A stretch of 64,000 nt of DNA from an uncultured Clostridia bacterium (GTDB lineage: Bacteria; Bacillota; Clostridia; Christensenellales; Borkfalkiaceae), in assembly GCA_934271265.1 (NCBI GenBank), contig CAKQRE010000019.1:32881-96880 (forward strand), given 5' to 3'. This document shows positions 1-7,614 of the stretch, piece after piece. Position numbers and translations under genes: made by a program. The notes under the pieces are model-generated. The model was not told where the DNA came from. It saw nothing but the letters and a program-made list of their open reading frames with translations, and made no database searches. Numbering within the stretch: position 1 is the first letter of the stretch; every line of letters starts with the position of its first letter.

Positions 1-1059
1 GTCGTGTTCAAGGACAAGAAAAATATCTTCGACGATTCCAAGATCGAATCGCACTCCGCCCTGACGCCGACCTATAAAATTCCGCAGAAGAACGACTTAT
101 CGGCGGACGAACTGACCGTGTATCAATCCGTTCTGCGCCGTTTCGTCGCCGTGTTCTGCTCGGAAGACTGTCTGACGGAAAAAACGGAAATGACGGTGAA
201 TTTGGGGGGCAAAGAAGACTATTCCTTAAAGGGAACGGTCGTGATCTCGCCCGGGTGGACGAAGTACGACGGATACGAACGGAAGGACAAGACCCTGCCG
301 AACCTGAAAAAGGGAGACAAGGTGAACGTGGACTTTCACCCCGAGGAAAAACAGACGACCCCGCCGCGGCATTACACGATCGAAACGCTGAACAACTATC
401 TGAAAAACCCTTTCAAGGACGAAAAAGCCCCCGACGACGGAAGCGACGAAGAGGAATACAAAGCCATTTTCAAAGGGCTCGAGCTCGGCACGGAAGCCAC
501 GCGCACCGGGATCATCGACAACGCGAAAAAAAGCGGCTATATCTCCCTTAACAAGGACGTTTACAAAATCGAACGCAACGGAAAATTCCTGATCGAGCAG
601 ATCTCGGACATGAATATTTCCATGGACAAATACAAGACGAGCCAGATGGGGCAAGCCCTGAAAAGCGTGTATCGCGGGGAGATCACCGTGGAAAAAAGCG
701 TGGAAATGGCGAAACGGGAGATCGCCGAAATTTTTCGTTTCGACCCGGACGAGGGTTCGGGGTTTTACGGAGACGAAGTCGGCGTCTGCCCTTTCTGCGG
801 GAAACCCGTCGTCCGCGGGAGATACTACTACGGCTGCTCCGGCTTCAAAGAAGGTTGCGAGTTTAAGATCAATCTGCGGATCCTCGGCACCACGATCCCG
901 AAAAAAGAGATCGGAAAGGTCTTAAGCGGAGAAAAATCGGACGAGATGAATTTCATCGGAAAATCGGGAAAGCCTTTTTCCGCCCGACTCGACCTTGACG
1001 AAGAAAAGAAACTTCGCTTCAACTTCACCCCCCGCCGCGCCAACGGGCAAAGCAACTGA
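1..1059 (+). CDS. topB: DNA topoisomerase III, C-terminal part (truncated by window edge)
   Basis: The reading frame is open from the first base, so the start lies outside the window; about 352 residues remain. This is the C-terminal portion of a type IA topoisomerase of the TopB kind, which relaxes and decatenates DNA through a 5'-phosphotyrosyl intermediate. Seen: the family's late core segment (ELTVYQSVLRRFVAVF) at about residues 36-51, and near the end a topoisomerase-type zinc motif (CPFCGKPVVRGRYYYGC, with a fourth Cys seven residues on) followed by a region resembling a second, degenerate zinc domain. The catalytic Tyr and Toprim domain are upstream of the window. A zinc domain favours the mobile-element/Gram-positive TopB subtype. 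It ends at a strong bidirectional terminator shared with the convergent gene. Confidence 0.85.
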   Translation, partial: VVFKDKKNIFDDSKIESHSALTPTYKIPQKNDLSADELTVYQSVLRRFVAVFCSEDCLTEKTEMTVNLGGKEDYSLKGTVVISPGWTKYDGYERKDKTLPNLKKGDKVNVDFHPEEKQTTPPRHYTIETLNNYLKNPFKDEKAPDDGSDEEEYKAIFKGLELGTEATRTGIIDNAKKSGYISLNKDVYKIERNGKFLIEQISDMNISMDKYKTSQMGQALKSVYRGEITVEKSVEMAKREIAEIFRFDPDEGSGFYGDEVGVCPFCGKPVVRGRYYYGCSGFKEGCEFKINLRILGTTIPKKEIGKVLSGEKSDEMNFIGKSGKPFSARLDLDEEKKLRFNFTPRRANGQSN

Positions 1060-1070
1060 AAAGAACAAAA

Positions 1071-1121
1071 AAAACGGCTTATACGGGCACTTCCATTTCC
1101 TTGCCCGGCTCAAGCCGTTTT
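1071..1121. terminator. Bidirectional rho-independent terminator
   Basis: A 10-bp perfect stem (AAAACGGCTT at 1071-1080, AAGCCGTTTT at 1112-1121) encloses a smaller stem (CGGGCA 1084-1089, TGCCCG 1102-1107). It has T-rich tails on both strands and sits between convergent genes ending at 1059 and 1132. Confidence 0.85.
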
Positions 1122-1131
1122 TATTTTTAAC

Positions 1132-1632
1132 TTATTTCCGTTTTTCCTTTAGAAAAATACGTTTTCCGACCGCGGCAAAAAAGGAACGGACGCGGGCAAG
1201 AAAGCGGCGAAAGCGAAACGTTTTCCGTATGCGCGACACATAGCGGAGATACCGCTTATCGGTCACGAGCATGGTTTTTCTCTTCCGCAGGATCTCCGTC
1301 ATCACACCGATCACGTTTTCCTCGGAAACAAATTCGGGGACGAAGGTATTGTCACCGAGCGTTTCATATCCTTCTTCCGTCACCTTCACGACGCGATGAA
1401 GCACAAGCCGATCGCCACGGCGATACAGCGCGACGTCGTTTTCTTTCAGTCGTTCTTTCTTCACCCTTACGAGAACGACGTCTCTTCCCGTTCTGAGCAA
1501 CGGGCGCATACTGGTCCCGTGCGTCGCAGAAAGCACGAAACCTTCTTTTCGCAACGCGTTTTCCGTGTCCCCGGAAGAAATTTCCGTTCCGCCGTCTCCG
1601 CAGAAAACCCGTCTGCAGGTCGATAAACTCAT
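1132..1632 (-). CDS. S24/S26-type peptidase (signal peptidase I-like) of a PqqD/ABC cassette
   Basis: About 166 residues. A THGTSMRPLL segment provides the presumed nucleophilic Ser (SMRP box I), and GDRLVLHRVVKV corresponds to the general-base box. The base position carries His (HRV) rather than the Lys (KRV) of typical bacterial signal peptidases, as in the archaeal/ER-like S26B group. No clear N-terminal membrane anchor is visible and the C-terminus is very basic. The gene follows the PqqD-like gene with a 4-bp gap, so it is almost certainly translated from the same mRNA. Likely role (inference): removing a leader from a peptide exported by the adjacent ABC protein. The start at 1632 was chosen because it directly follows the upstream stop; no good Shine-Dalgarno sequence is evident. 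Confidence 0.7.
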   Translation of the reverse strand: MSLSTCRRVFCGDGGTEISSGDTENALRKEGFVLSATHGTSMRPLLRTGRDVVLVRVKKERLKENDVALYRRGDRLVLHRVVKVTEEGYETLGDNTFVPEFVSEENVIGVMTEILRKRKTMLVTDKRYLRYVSRIRKTFRFRRFLARVRSFFAAVGKRIFLKEKRK

Positions 1633-1636
1633 AATT

Positions 1637-1921
1637 TTATTGGGGAAGGACAGCGCCGACCGAAGACATTTCTCCAATCGTTTTTTTCACGTCGTCGGCG
1701 GCTTCCTCTTCCGACACGTCGTAAACGACGGAAAGTTTTTTCGCCACAAGTTCGGGGGAAAGTCCTTCGTTCAACCCTTCCCAGATGAACGCGGCGGTAC
1801 GATTGAGCTTCAGCATCCCGTGAAAGTCCTTTGCGGCTTTTCCCGTGGCTACCGCATAATATGTTTTCTCTCCGTTTTCCGAAACAATTTCACGCACGAT
1901 AAAATCACGATTGATCCTCAT
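1637..1921 (-). CDS. PqqD-like peptide chaperone
   Basis: 94 residues, the usual size of stand-alone PqqD/RRE proteins, which bind leader peptides of ribosomal peptides and present them to modifying enzymes. Seen: an N-terminal strand region (MRINRDFIVREI), the typical 'LNRTAAFIWEGL' segment after a small beta region, then helical 'ELVAKKLSVVYDVSEEEAADDV'. Its start codon overlaps the stop of the upstream ABC gene by 4 bp (ATGA), indicating translational coupling. No radical SAM enzyme, cyclase or obvious precursor gene lies nearby, so the client peptide is unknown. Confidence 0.8.
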   Translation of the reverse strand: MRINRDFIVREIVSENGEKTYYAVATGKAAKDFHGMLKLNRTAAFIWEGLNEGLSPELVAKKLSVVYDVSEEEAADDVKKTIGEMSSVGAVLPQ

Positions 1922-3558
1922 ATACTCTCCTTTGCGATTTCCGTTATAGTTCCGTCCTTCAGACGGTATTCTCTGTCGGAATACCGCAAGGCGGTTTCCC
2001 GATGGCTGATCATGATACACGTTTTCCCCGGAAGAGACGTGACGGCGCGCAACACTTTCTCTTCCGTTTCGGGATCGAGCGCAGACGTTGCCTCGTCGAG
2101 CATCAGAACGGGTCGACGGGACAATAGGGCGCGCATCAGCGCAAGCCTCTGGCACTGCCCTTCCGAAAGATTCGCTCCGCCCTCTCCGATTTCCGAATCG
2201 ATCCCGCGGGGCAGATCGAAAATAAATTCCGCCGAACAGATCCCGATCGCCTCCGCGATCTCTTCATCCGTAACGTCGCGCCCGAAACAGGTCACGTTAG
2301 CGCGGATCGTTCCCGCCGGAAGCCGCACAGTCTGCGGGACGAGGGCAAACAGCCCGTCCGTTTCCTTCGGCAGGTAAAAATTCCCGCCCTCGGAAATTCT
2401 CACTTCCCCCTTTCCCGGATCGGCAATCCCGATCAGAAGATCGAAAAGCGTACTTTTCCCTTCGCCGCTTCTGCCCGTAAAGCAGACCTTTTCGCCCCGC
2501 CTGATCCGAAAGGAAACACTCTTTAAAATCTCTTTCTTCCCGTAAGAAAACCCAACCCCGTCAAAAACGATCTCGTCGAAATCGTTCATACGGATCGGGC
2601 AGCAGGAAGAGCGTTCTCCGGCGCAAAGCTCTCTCAGGCGTTCCGTGCCGACCGCGCGGACTTTTTTCGCCGCGATCAGCCCCGCGACCGATCCGACGGG
2701 ATCTCTCACGCCCGCAAGCAGAAGGATAACGGAAACGACCGTCCCTATCTCTTTTCCGACGGCGACAGCCGCCACGAAATACAGGATCGCAAACAGAAAG
2801 CCGAGGTTACCGCAAACAAACCAGAGCGCACGCATCGCCGCAAGACGTGCAGATTTCTTCACTTGCGCACGGTAACATTCTTCGAGAAGACAAGACGACC
2901 TCTCCTTCACGAGCTCTTCCGCCCGATAGGCTTTGACCGTACGGAATGCCCGAAAGGAATCGAGCATAAAACCGTAACTCGCGCCGTCTTTTTCCCGAAC
3001 GATACGAGCGTAGCTTTTCAAGCGGTTGCGGAGAAGACAGACGGAAAGAACGGTAAAAGCCGAACCGATCAGAAATACGCCGGCAAATCTCGCGTCAAGC
3101 AGAAAAAGAAGAACGATCGTTCCGACCAGGCGAAAGACAGATCCCGCAACAGCCGGCAGCAACCGCACGGTATCGGAAGCGACCATGTCGACGTCCTTCG
3201 ATAGCTTTTCCATGATATCTCCGCCCCGTTTTTCGCGGAAGGAAGAGGTATTTAAAGAAAACAATTCCGAGAACGCCGTTTTTCTCAGATCTCTCGCAAG
3301 CGCGGCTTTCGTCTTATCGGCGGAATAGCGATATACCGTCCCCGCGACGATCCTGACGACAAGAAGGATCACCGTCAGCAGGATGCAGAAAGTCGTTCTG
3401 CGAACGTATCCCGCTCCCGCCGCGTCTACCGCATAACGAACGCCGTAAACAAAACAAAGAGACAGACCAGAAACGCACAGCGACAAAAACACGAGAAATC
3501 CGATCTTTCTCCCGTATGCCGAAATACATTTAGCAAGCCTGTCTTCCTTACGATCCAT
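1918..3558 (-). CDS. ABC exporter, fused membrane and ATPase domains
   Basis: 546 residues. About 300 N-terminal residues hold several hydrophobic membrane segments of the type I exporter fold, followed by an ATPase domain with Walker A (GRSGEGKST), signature (LSEGQ), Walker B (VLMLDEATSALD) and the H-loop (SHR). It forms a homodimeric half-transporter in the cytoplasmic membrane. No N-terminal peptidase C39 domain is present, so leader removal must be done by another protein, plausibly the S26 peptidase two genes downstream. It overlaps the HprK-like gene upstream by 11 bp and the PqqD-like gene downstream by 4 bp. Substrate is unknown; a modified peptide is inferred from context. Confidence 0.85.
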   Translation of the reverse strand: MDRKEDRLAKCISAYGRKIGFLVFLSLCVSGLSLCFVYGVRYAVDAAGAGYVRRTTFCILLTVILLVVRIVAGTVYRYSADKTKAALARDLRKTAFSELFSLNTSSFREKRGGDIMEKLSKDVDMVASDTVRLLPAVAGSVFRLVGTIVLLFLLDARFAGVFLIGSAFTVLSVCLLRNRLKSYARIVREKDGASYGFMLDSFRAFRTVKAYRAEELVKERSSCLLEECYRAQVKKSARLAAMRALWFVCGNLGFLFAILYFVAAVAVGKEIGTVVSVILLLAGVRDPVGSVAGLIAAKKVRAVGTERLRELCAGERSSCCPIRMNDFDEIVFDGVGFSYGKKEILKSVSFRIRRGEKVCFTGRSGEGKSTLFDLLIGIADPGKGEVRISEGGNFYLPKETDGLFALVPQTVRLPAGTIRANVTCFGRDVTDEEIAEAIGICSAEFIFDLPRGIDSEIGEGGANLSEGQCQRLALMRALLSRRPVLMLDEATSALDPETEEKVLRAVTSLPGKTCIMISHRETALRYSDREYRLKDGTITEIAKESI

Positions 3559-4277
3559 TTTTTATCATTCCCCCGAAAGACGTTTCCGCCGCGGAAACGT
3601 TCGCGTTACACTCCAGAAGATAAAAAGAAGTTTTCTTCCGCAACAAGTCGAACAACAAAAACAAATTCTCGGTCTGAACGCTGTTTTCCGGCGCAGGCAC
3701 GTTTTCCGCAAGCAACGGGATCGCCTCCGAAGGATCCGCGATCTTCACGATCCTGTTTTCTTTTCCTCTCCGCAAAAAACAGACGGCGCGCAAAGGCATC
3801 GAGACGTTTTCTCCGAGCCCCGATTTCCCCTTCCACGGAGAACCGTAAACATAAAAAAGATCTTCCGGTCTCCGCAAGCGGACAAAGGGCTTATCGTCGT
3901 TGACGTAAACAAGTTCGTCTCCGAGCAATTCCTTCAGAAGTCTTGCGTGCGTCGATTTACCCGTTCCGCTCTTTGCGGCGAAAGCGTATGCCCCGCCCCG
4001 ATAACCGACGCACGAAGCATGAAGAAGAAAACCTTCGTACGACGAACACAAATTTGCGGCGATCTTTCGCAGGATGCACGCCCTTTCTATTTGCCCGAAG
4101 GAAACGTTCCCGGCTACGGCGCGTTCGCCGATTCTGTCGTTTTCCGTAACGCGAACTGCAAAATCGGCGGTAAGATCCTTGTTTTTTCGCTATATAATCC
4201 GACAAAAACGCCCGCGTGCTTTCCGCACGATATTCGATATCGATCGCAAGATCTGCCATTTCGTAAATGCCGTTCAT
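3548..4277 (-). pseudogene. HprK-related P-loop kinase, interrupted by a 1-nt frameshift
   Basis: The gene reads as two frames. The N-terminal part starts at 4277 (MNGIYEMADLAIDIEY...) and runs to an A6 run (complement of 4182-4187). The C-terminal part continues in the next frame (KDLTADFAVRVTENDR..., then FLLHASCVGY and Walker A AAKSGTGKSTHA) to the stop at 3548. Removing one A restores one continuous protein of about 242 residues, the usual size of the short HPr-kinase-like proteins found with PqqD and ABC exporters in peptide clusters. The C-terminal fragment keeps the P-loop and an 'NDDKP' segment. It could be a true inactivation, a slippage-controlled gene or a sequencing error. The downstream ABC gene overlaps its end. 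Confidence 0.75.
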
Positions 4278-4339
4278 GATTTTTATTCCGTTATTCCGAT
4301 CGATTTCGATACGATCTTCTTGTTTTCGCCCGCTTTGCG

Positions 4340-4371
4340 ATGCCGGACAAGAGTAATACGAACCTTGCCGG
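4340..4371. repeat. Dispersed hairpin repeat, copy A
   Basis: ATGCCGGACAAG, a loop AGTAATACGA, and CTTGCCGG form a short imperfect hairpin between the vanZ-like gene and the HprK-like gene. Copies with the same stem and loop are at 44835-44870 (inverted) and 63634-63669, with a fragment at 11663-11676. Confidence 0.7.
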
Positions 4372-4413
4372 AACGCGGAAAACAAAGCGCTGCCGGCTTG
4401 CCTGCCGTAAATT

Positions 4414-4950
4414 TTATGCCGCCGCTTTCGGCGAAACGTTTCTTCCCTTTTTCCTGAACGAGGCGGCGCGGATCCTGCCGATCACGAAATACAAAAAAGC
4501 GGAACAAAGGATCCCCGCGACGCTTCCGATCGTATCCATGCCGATATCGAACCATTCCGCCGCCCTGCCGTCTACGAACGTCTGATGCCATTCGTCCGAC
4601 AGCGCGTACAGAAAACAAAACAGAAGCGACGCCGCGCACGCGATCAGCCGCCCTTCCTTCCCCGTGCGACAGAAAGTCACTCCGAAACCGAACACGAAGA
4701 ACGCAAGCATCGCAAACTCGCACCCGTGCGCGATCTCCCGAAGAGGAGCTTCGATCTTTTTTACCTCTGTTTTCTGCTCTTCGGGCGGAAGCTCCTTAAA
4801 ACCGGGTACCACCGTTTCCGCCACGATCTTCGAAACGTTTTCCGACCTGCCGGAAGATTTTTCCGCATTCTGTCCGGAATTGTAAAATACGAACGCCATC
4901 GAGAAAACCGCCCCGATCAGCATGACCCACCGATAAATTTTCAGAAACAT
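4414..4950 (-). CDS. VanZ-like membrane protein
   Basis: 178 residues from ATG 4950, preceded by GGAG at 8 nt; a longer in-frame start would overlap the upstream yfbR stop. VanZ family signature: N-terminal hydrophobic segment ending in 'VFYNSGQNA', a conserved 'REIAHGCEF' (Arg and His), then 'ALSDEWHQTFVDGRAAEWFDIGMDTIGSVAG'-type motif residues SDE, HQ, D and G. About four membrane segments. VanZ homologues confer low-level teicoplanin tolerance in one transposon, but chromosomal copies are of unknown function. It follows yfbR with a 16-bp gap and is likely co-transcribed with it. Confidence 0.85.
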   Translation of the reverse strand: MFLKIYRWVMLIGAVFSMAFVFYNSGQNAEKSSGRSENVSKIVAETVVPGFKELPPEEQKTEVKKIEAPLREIAHGCEFAMLAFFVFGFGVTFCRTGKEGRLIACAASLLFCFLYALSDEWHQTFVDGRAAEWFDIGMDTIGSVAGILCSAFLYFVIGRIRAASFRKKGRNVSPKAAA

Positions 4951-4966
4951 CTCCTTAACTCCGTTT

Positions 4967-5551
4967 TTACTTACGATCGAGTTCGTCAAGCGTTTTTTCG
5001 AAAGACGGCAGAATGTTCTCGCGGAAAAACACGCAGGACTTCTCCTTCATACCGTCGATATCCGCCCGGATCGACTCTTTCGCTTTCACAAACTCCCGAT
5101 TGCCGCTCTTTACCTCTTCCACGCACTTGATATAAGCGGAAAAACGGTCGGCGCACTTCATCAGTTTATATTCTATGCTCGATTCGTCGGGAAAAACAAA
5201 TCCCGCATACGTTTCTTTGAGCTTTTCCGGAACTTTTTCCACAAGTTTTTTGCAGGAAAGTTTTTCTAAATCTTTATACGCCGAACGGATATGTTCGTTA
5301 AAATATTTGATCGGCGTAGGCAGATCGCCCGTCACCACCTCGCTTGCCTCATGATAAAGCGCATAACAAAGGGTTTTATAAGGGTCGACCTCACCGCCGA
5401 ATTCCGCGTTTTCGATCAGCGCGAGCGCGTGCGCGATCTCCGCGACTTCCCAGCTGTGTTCCATGATGTTCTCGTCTACCGTGGAATGCATCAGCGCCCA
5501 TCTGCGGATATATTTCATTCTGCCCATATAGGCGTAAAAATCATAATCCAT
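4967..5551 (-). CDS. yfbR: 5'-deoxynucleotidase, YfbR-like HD hydrolase
   Basis: 194 residues, normal for YfbR. HD-domain metal ligands are visible in order: the RW of 'RRWALM' substrate region, His of 'EHSWEVAEIAHALA', the 'LYHEASEV' pair and a later Asp ('KCADRFSAY'). The phrase 'TGDLPTPIKYF' is highly characteristic of YfbR. It hydrolyses deoxyribonucleoside 5'-monophosphates in the cytoplasm. First gene of a small yfbR-vanZ unit. Confidence 0.88.
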   Translation of the reverse strand: MDYDFYAYMGRMKYIRRWALMHSTVDENIMEHSWEVAEIAHALALIENAEFGGEVDPYKTLCYALYHEASEVVTGDLPTPIKYFNEHIRSAYKDLEKLSCKKLVEKVPEKLKETYAGFVFPDESSIEYKLMKCADRFSAYIKCVEEVKSGNREFVKAKESIRADIDGMKEKSCVFFRENILPSFEKTLDELDRK

Positions 5552-5563
5552 TACACAACCTCA

Positions 5564-5592
5564 TAAAAAAGCCCGCGATCCTATCGCGGGCT
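5564..5592 (-). terminator. Rho-independent terminator of the leucine-rich lipoprotein gene
   Basis: Perfect 10-bp stem (AGCCCGCGAT 5570-5579, ATCGCGGGCT 5583-5592) with a 3-nt loop. Read on the minus strand it is followed by TTTTTTA, directly downstream of the stop at 5618. Confidence 0.92.
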
Positions 5593-5617
5593 GCAATTTC
5601 CGGAAACGTATCGCCTT

Positions 5618-6295
5618 TTATTTTGCGACGATCTGATTATCGACGACCGTAAAATGCGTGTTGCCCGCATCGACGGATACGGAAGTAAACGTACAACCGG
5701 TAAACGCACTTTCTCCGAGAACGGTCAAGGACGCGGGGATTTTCACCGTTTTTAAGGAAGAGCAACCGTAAAAAGCATATTTCCCGATCGTTTCCACATT
5801 CGCGGGGGTAAACTTATAAACCGCCGTTTTCGCAAAGGCAAACTGACCGATCGAGGTAAGCCCCGCATTAAAAGTGTAATCGCTCAGCTTTTCGCAGTTC
5901 TGGAAGGCAAACGCGCCAACTTCCTGCAAAGACGAGCCTAAAACTTCCACCTTTTTCAGGTCGGTCGCTCCCTTGAAAGCAGCCGTGCCGATTTTCTTAT
6001 AGCTGCCGGGCACCGTGAGGTTTTTCAAAACCGTTACGGCAGAGAACCCTTCGTCGCCGATCGCGGTAACGGGCTTCCCTTCGTACACGGTGGGAAGATT
6101 TACCGTTTCGGGAAGGACCATATCCGCCTTGGCGGAAATCTCGTATTCTTCGCCGACAAGCGTAAATTCAAAATATTCGGACGAAGTTACGGTGTCCTCA
6201 TAATCTTTATGCCGAAGCCCCACGTCGCACGAAGTCAACGCGGCAACGGACATGCAAGCAACGGCTACGATAGTCGCAATCCATTTTCTTTTCAT
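5618..6295 (-). CDS. BspA-type leucine-rich repeat lipoprotein
   Basis: 225 residues from ATG 6295. The N-terminus is a lipoprotein signal peptide (MKRKWIATIVAVACMS...) with lipobox ALTSC, so the mature protein is membrane-anchored outside the cell. The rest consists of LRR_5 repeats of the 'GTAAFKGATDLKKVEVLGS / VGAFAFQNCEKLSD' kind (about five units). Such proteins are surface adhesion or recognition proteins; the ligand is unknown. It is monocistronic, with its own promoter at 6556-6584 and terminator at 5570-5592. The frame is open upstream to 6550, but the signal peptide fixes the start. Confidence 0.85.
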   Translation of the reverse strand: MKRKWIATIVAVACMSVAALTSCDVGLRHKDYEDTVTSSEYFEFTLVGEEYEISAKADMVLPETVNLPTVYEGKPVTAIGDEGFSAVTVLKNLTVPGSYKKIGTAAFKGATDLKKVEVLGSSLQEVGAFAFQNCEKLSDYTFNAGLTSIGQFAFAKTAVYKFTPANVETIGKYAFYGCSSLKTVKIPASLTVLGESAFTGCTFTSVSVDAGNTHFTVVDNQIVAK

Positions 6296-6383
6296 TGTTC
6301 TGCACCCCTGTATTTCCGTTTCGTCCGGTTTCCCTCCGCCGAAAAGCGAAGAAAGAAAACCTATGGAATCGCTCTGATAATCC

Positions 6384-6473
6384 CGCGAGAAGCCGATCCG
6401 GAGCGAATGTGCGGTCTGCGCCGCGCTCCGCGAGAAGCCGATCCGGAGCAAATTTGCGATCTGCACCGCTCTC
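6384..6473. repeat. Tandem 45-bp direct duplication in a 5' leader
   Basis: Two adjacent 45-bp copies (6384-6428 and 6429-6473), both beginning CGCGAGAAGCCGATCCGGAG and differing at a few positions. They lie in the roughly 250-nt untranslated leader of the leucine-rich lipoprotein gene. Confidence 0.85.
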
Positions 6474-6555
6474 CGAAAAAAGATAAAGCCCCTCCCGCCG
6501 GAAGTATTGCGAAGCCGCGATCTCTTGCGGGAAAAACTCCGACTCCTCATATTAT

Positions 6556-6584
6556 AGTATAGAGGATTCCGTGTGATTTGTCAA
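6556..6584 (-). promoter_or_regulatory. Sigma-A type promoter for the leucine-rich lipoprotein gene
   Basis: On the minus strand TTGACA (6579-6584), 17-bp spacer, TATACT (6556-6561). The start codon is about 250 bp downstream. Confidence 0.85.
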
Positions 6585-6630
6585 TACTTTTTCCGATTTT
6601 TTCGTATTTTAAGAAAAAATGAAAGGGGGA

Positions 6631-7614
6631 TCAAAGCACTTTAGACAAAAATTCGCGCAGTCTCGGGTTCTTCGGGCGATCGAAAAATTCTTCGGGCGTA
6701 TTCTCTTCGCCGATCACGCCGTCGTCGATAAAAATCACGCGGGAAGAGACCTCCCTTGCAAAACCCATTTCGTGCGTTACGATCACCATTGTCATTCCCT
6801 CGTCTGCAAGTTCACGGATCAGAGCGAGAACTTCTCCCACCATTTCGGGATCGAGAGCGGAAGTCGGCTCGTCGAAAAGCATGACCTGCGGATTCATCAT
6901 CAGCGACCTTACGATCGCGATCCTCTGTTTCTGTCCGCCCGAAAGAAGAGAAGGATAACTGTCCTTTTTCTCTTCAAGCCCGATTCTTTTCAGCAAGGAG
7001 ATCGCCTTTGCTTCCGCTTCTTCCTTCGTCATCAGTTTCAGCTGAACGGGCGCGAGCGTCAGATTCTTCATAACGGAAAGATTATTGAACAGGTTAAAAT
7101 GCTGAAACACCATGCCCATCCTGGCACGGGCAACGTTCACGTCGATCGCATTTGCCTTATACGTCGCTTTCATAGCCGCGGCGTAATCCCTGCCCTCGTG
7201 CTTTTCGTGCAAAAGATCGTTCTTTTTGATCTCGTAAATCAACTCCGTTTTTGCCTTTTCGTCCGAAAGATCGAGTTTCCGTTCTTCGGCAAGCCTGCGG
7301 AAGGTGTTGCTCTTTTCGATAATGTCAAAATGAAGATAAGGATCCACGGGAGTGATCAGCTTGTTTTCGATCCATACTTCGCCGAAGGTAGGTTCTTCGA
7401 GAAGGTTCATACAACGGAGCAAAGTCGATTTCCCCGAACCGGAAGGTCCGAGGATGACAACCTTTTCTCCCTTTTTGATATCGCAGGAGACCCCTTTCAG
7501 CACCTTTACGCTGCCGAAATTTTTATACACGTTTTGTATGCGAATCATCGGCTCGTCGTCCGAAAACGCGACGGTCCCGCCGTCATATAACGGCTTATAA
7601 TTTGGCTCGTTCAC
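6631..7614 (-). CDS. Polar amino-acid ABC transporter ATPase with central insertion
   Basis: 327 residues; GlnQ/HisP-type ATPases are usually about 240. Walker A is GPSGSGKST, the Q-loop segment is 'GMVFQHFNLFNN', the signature LSGGQKQR, Walker B 'VMLFDEPTSALDP', and the H-loop THE. Between the Walker A region and the Q-loop there is an extra stretch of roughly 65-70 charged residues (about 88-158: LHFDIIEKSNTF ... NAIDVNVARAR). The N-terminus also has about 20 extra residues. It energises import through the permease encoded immediately upstream (20-bp overlap) with the lipoprotein binding protein at 8456. Confidence 0.9.
   Translation of the reverse strand: MNEPNYKPLYDGGTVAFSDDEPMIRIQNVYKNFGSVKVLKGVSCDIKKGEKVVILGPSGSGKSTLLRCMNLLEEPTFGEVWIENKLITPVDPYLHFDIIEKSNTFRRLAEERKLDLSDEKAKTELIYEIKKNDLLHEKHEGRDYAAAMKATYKANAIDVNVARARMGMVFQHFNLFNNLSVMKNLTLAPVQLKLMTKEEAEAKAISLLKRIGLEEKKDSYPSLLSGGQKQRIAIVRSLMMNPQVMLFDEPTSALDPEMVGEVLALIRELADEGMTMVIVTHEMGFAREVSSRVIFIDDGVIGEENTPEEFFDRPKNPRLREFLSKVL

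Noticed and set aside
4182..4187. Programmed -1 frameshift at A AAA AAC in the HprK-like gene
   Set aside because: The heptamer is out of register with the zero frame, and the required shift is a one-base skip rather than a -1 slip; a changed A-run length explains it more simply.
4967..4989. Longer start for the VanZ-like gene at 4989
   Set aside because: It would overlap the yfbR stop and adds a stretch without family similarity, while ATG 4950 has a well-placed GGAG.
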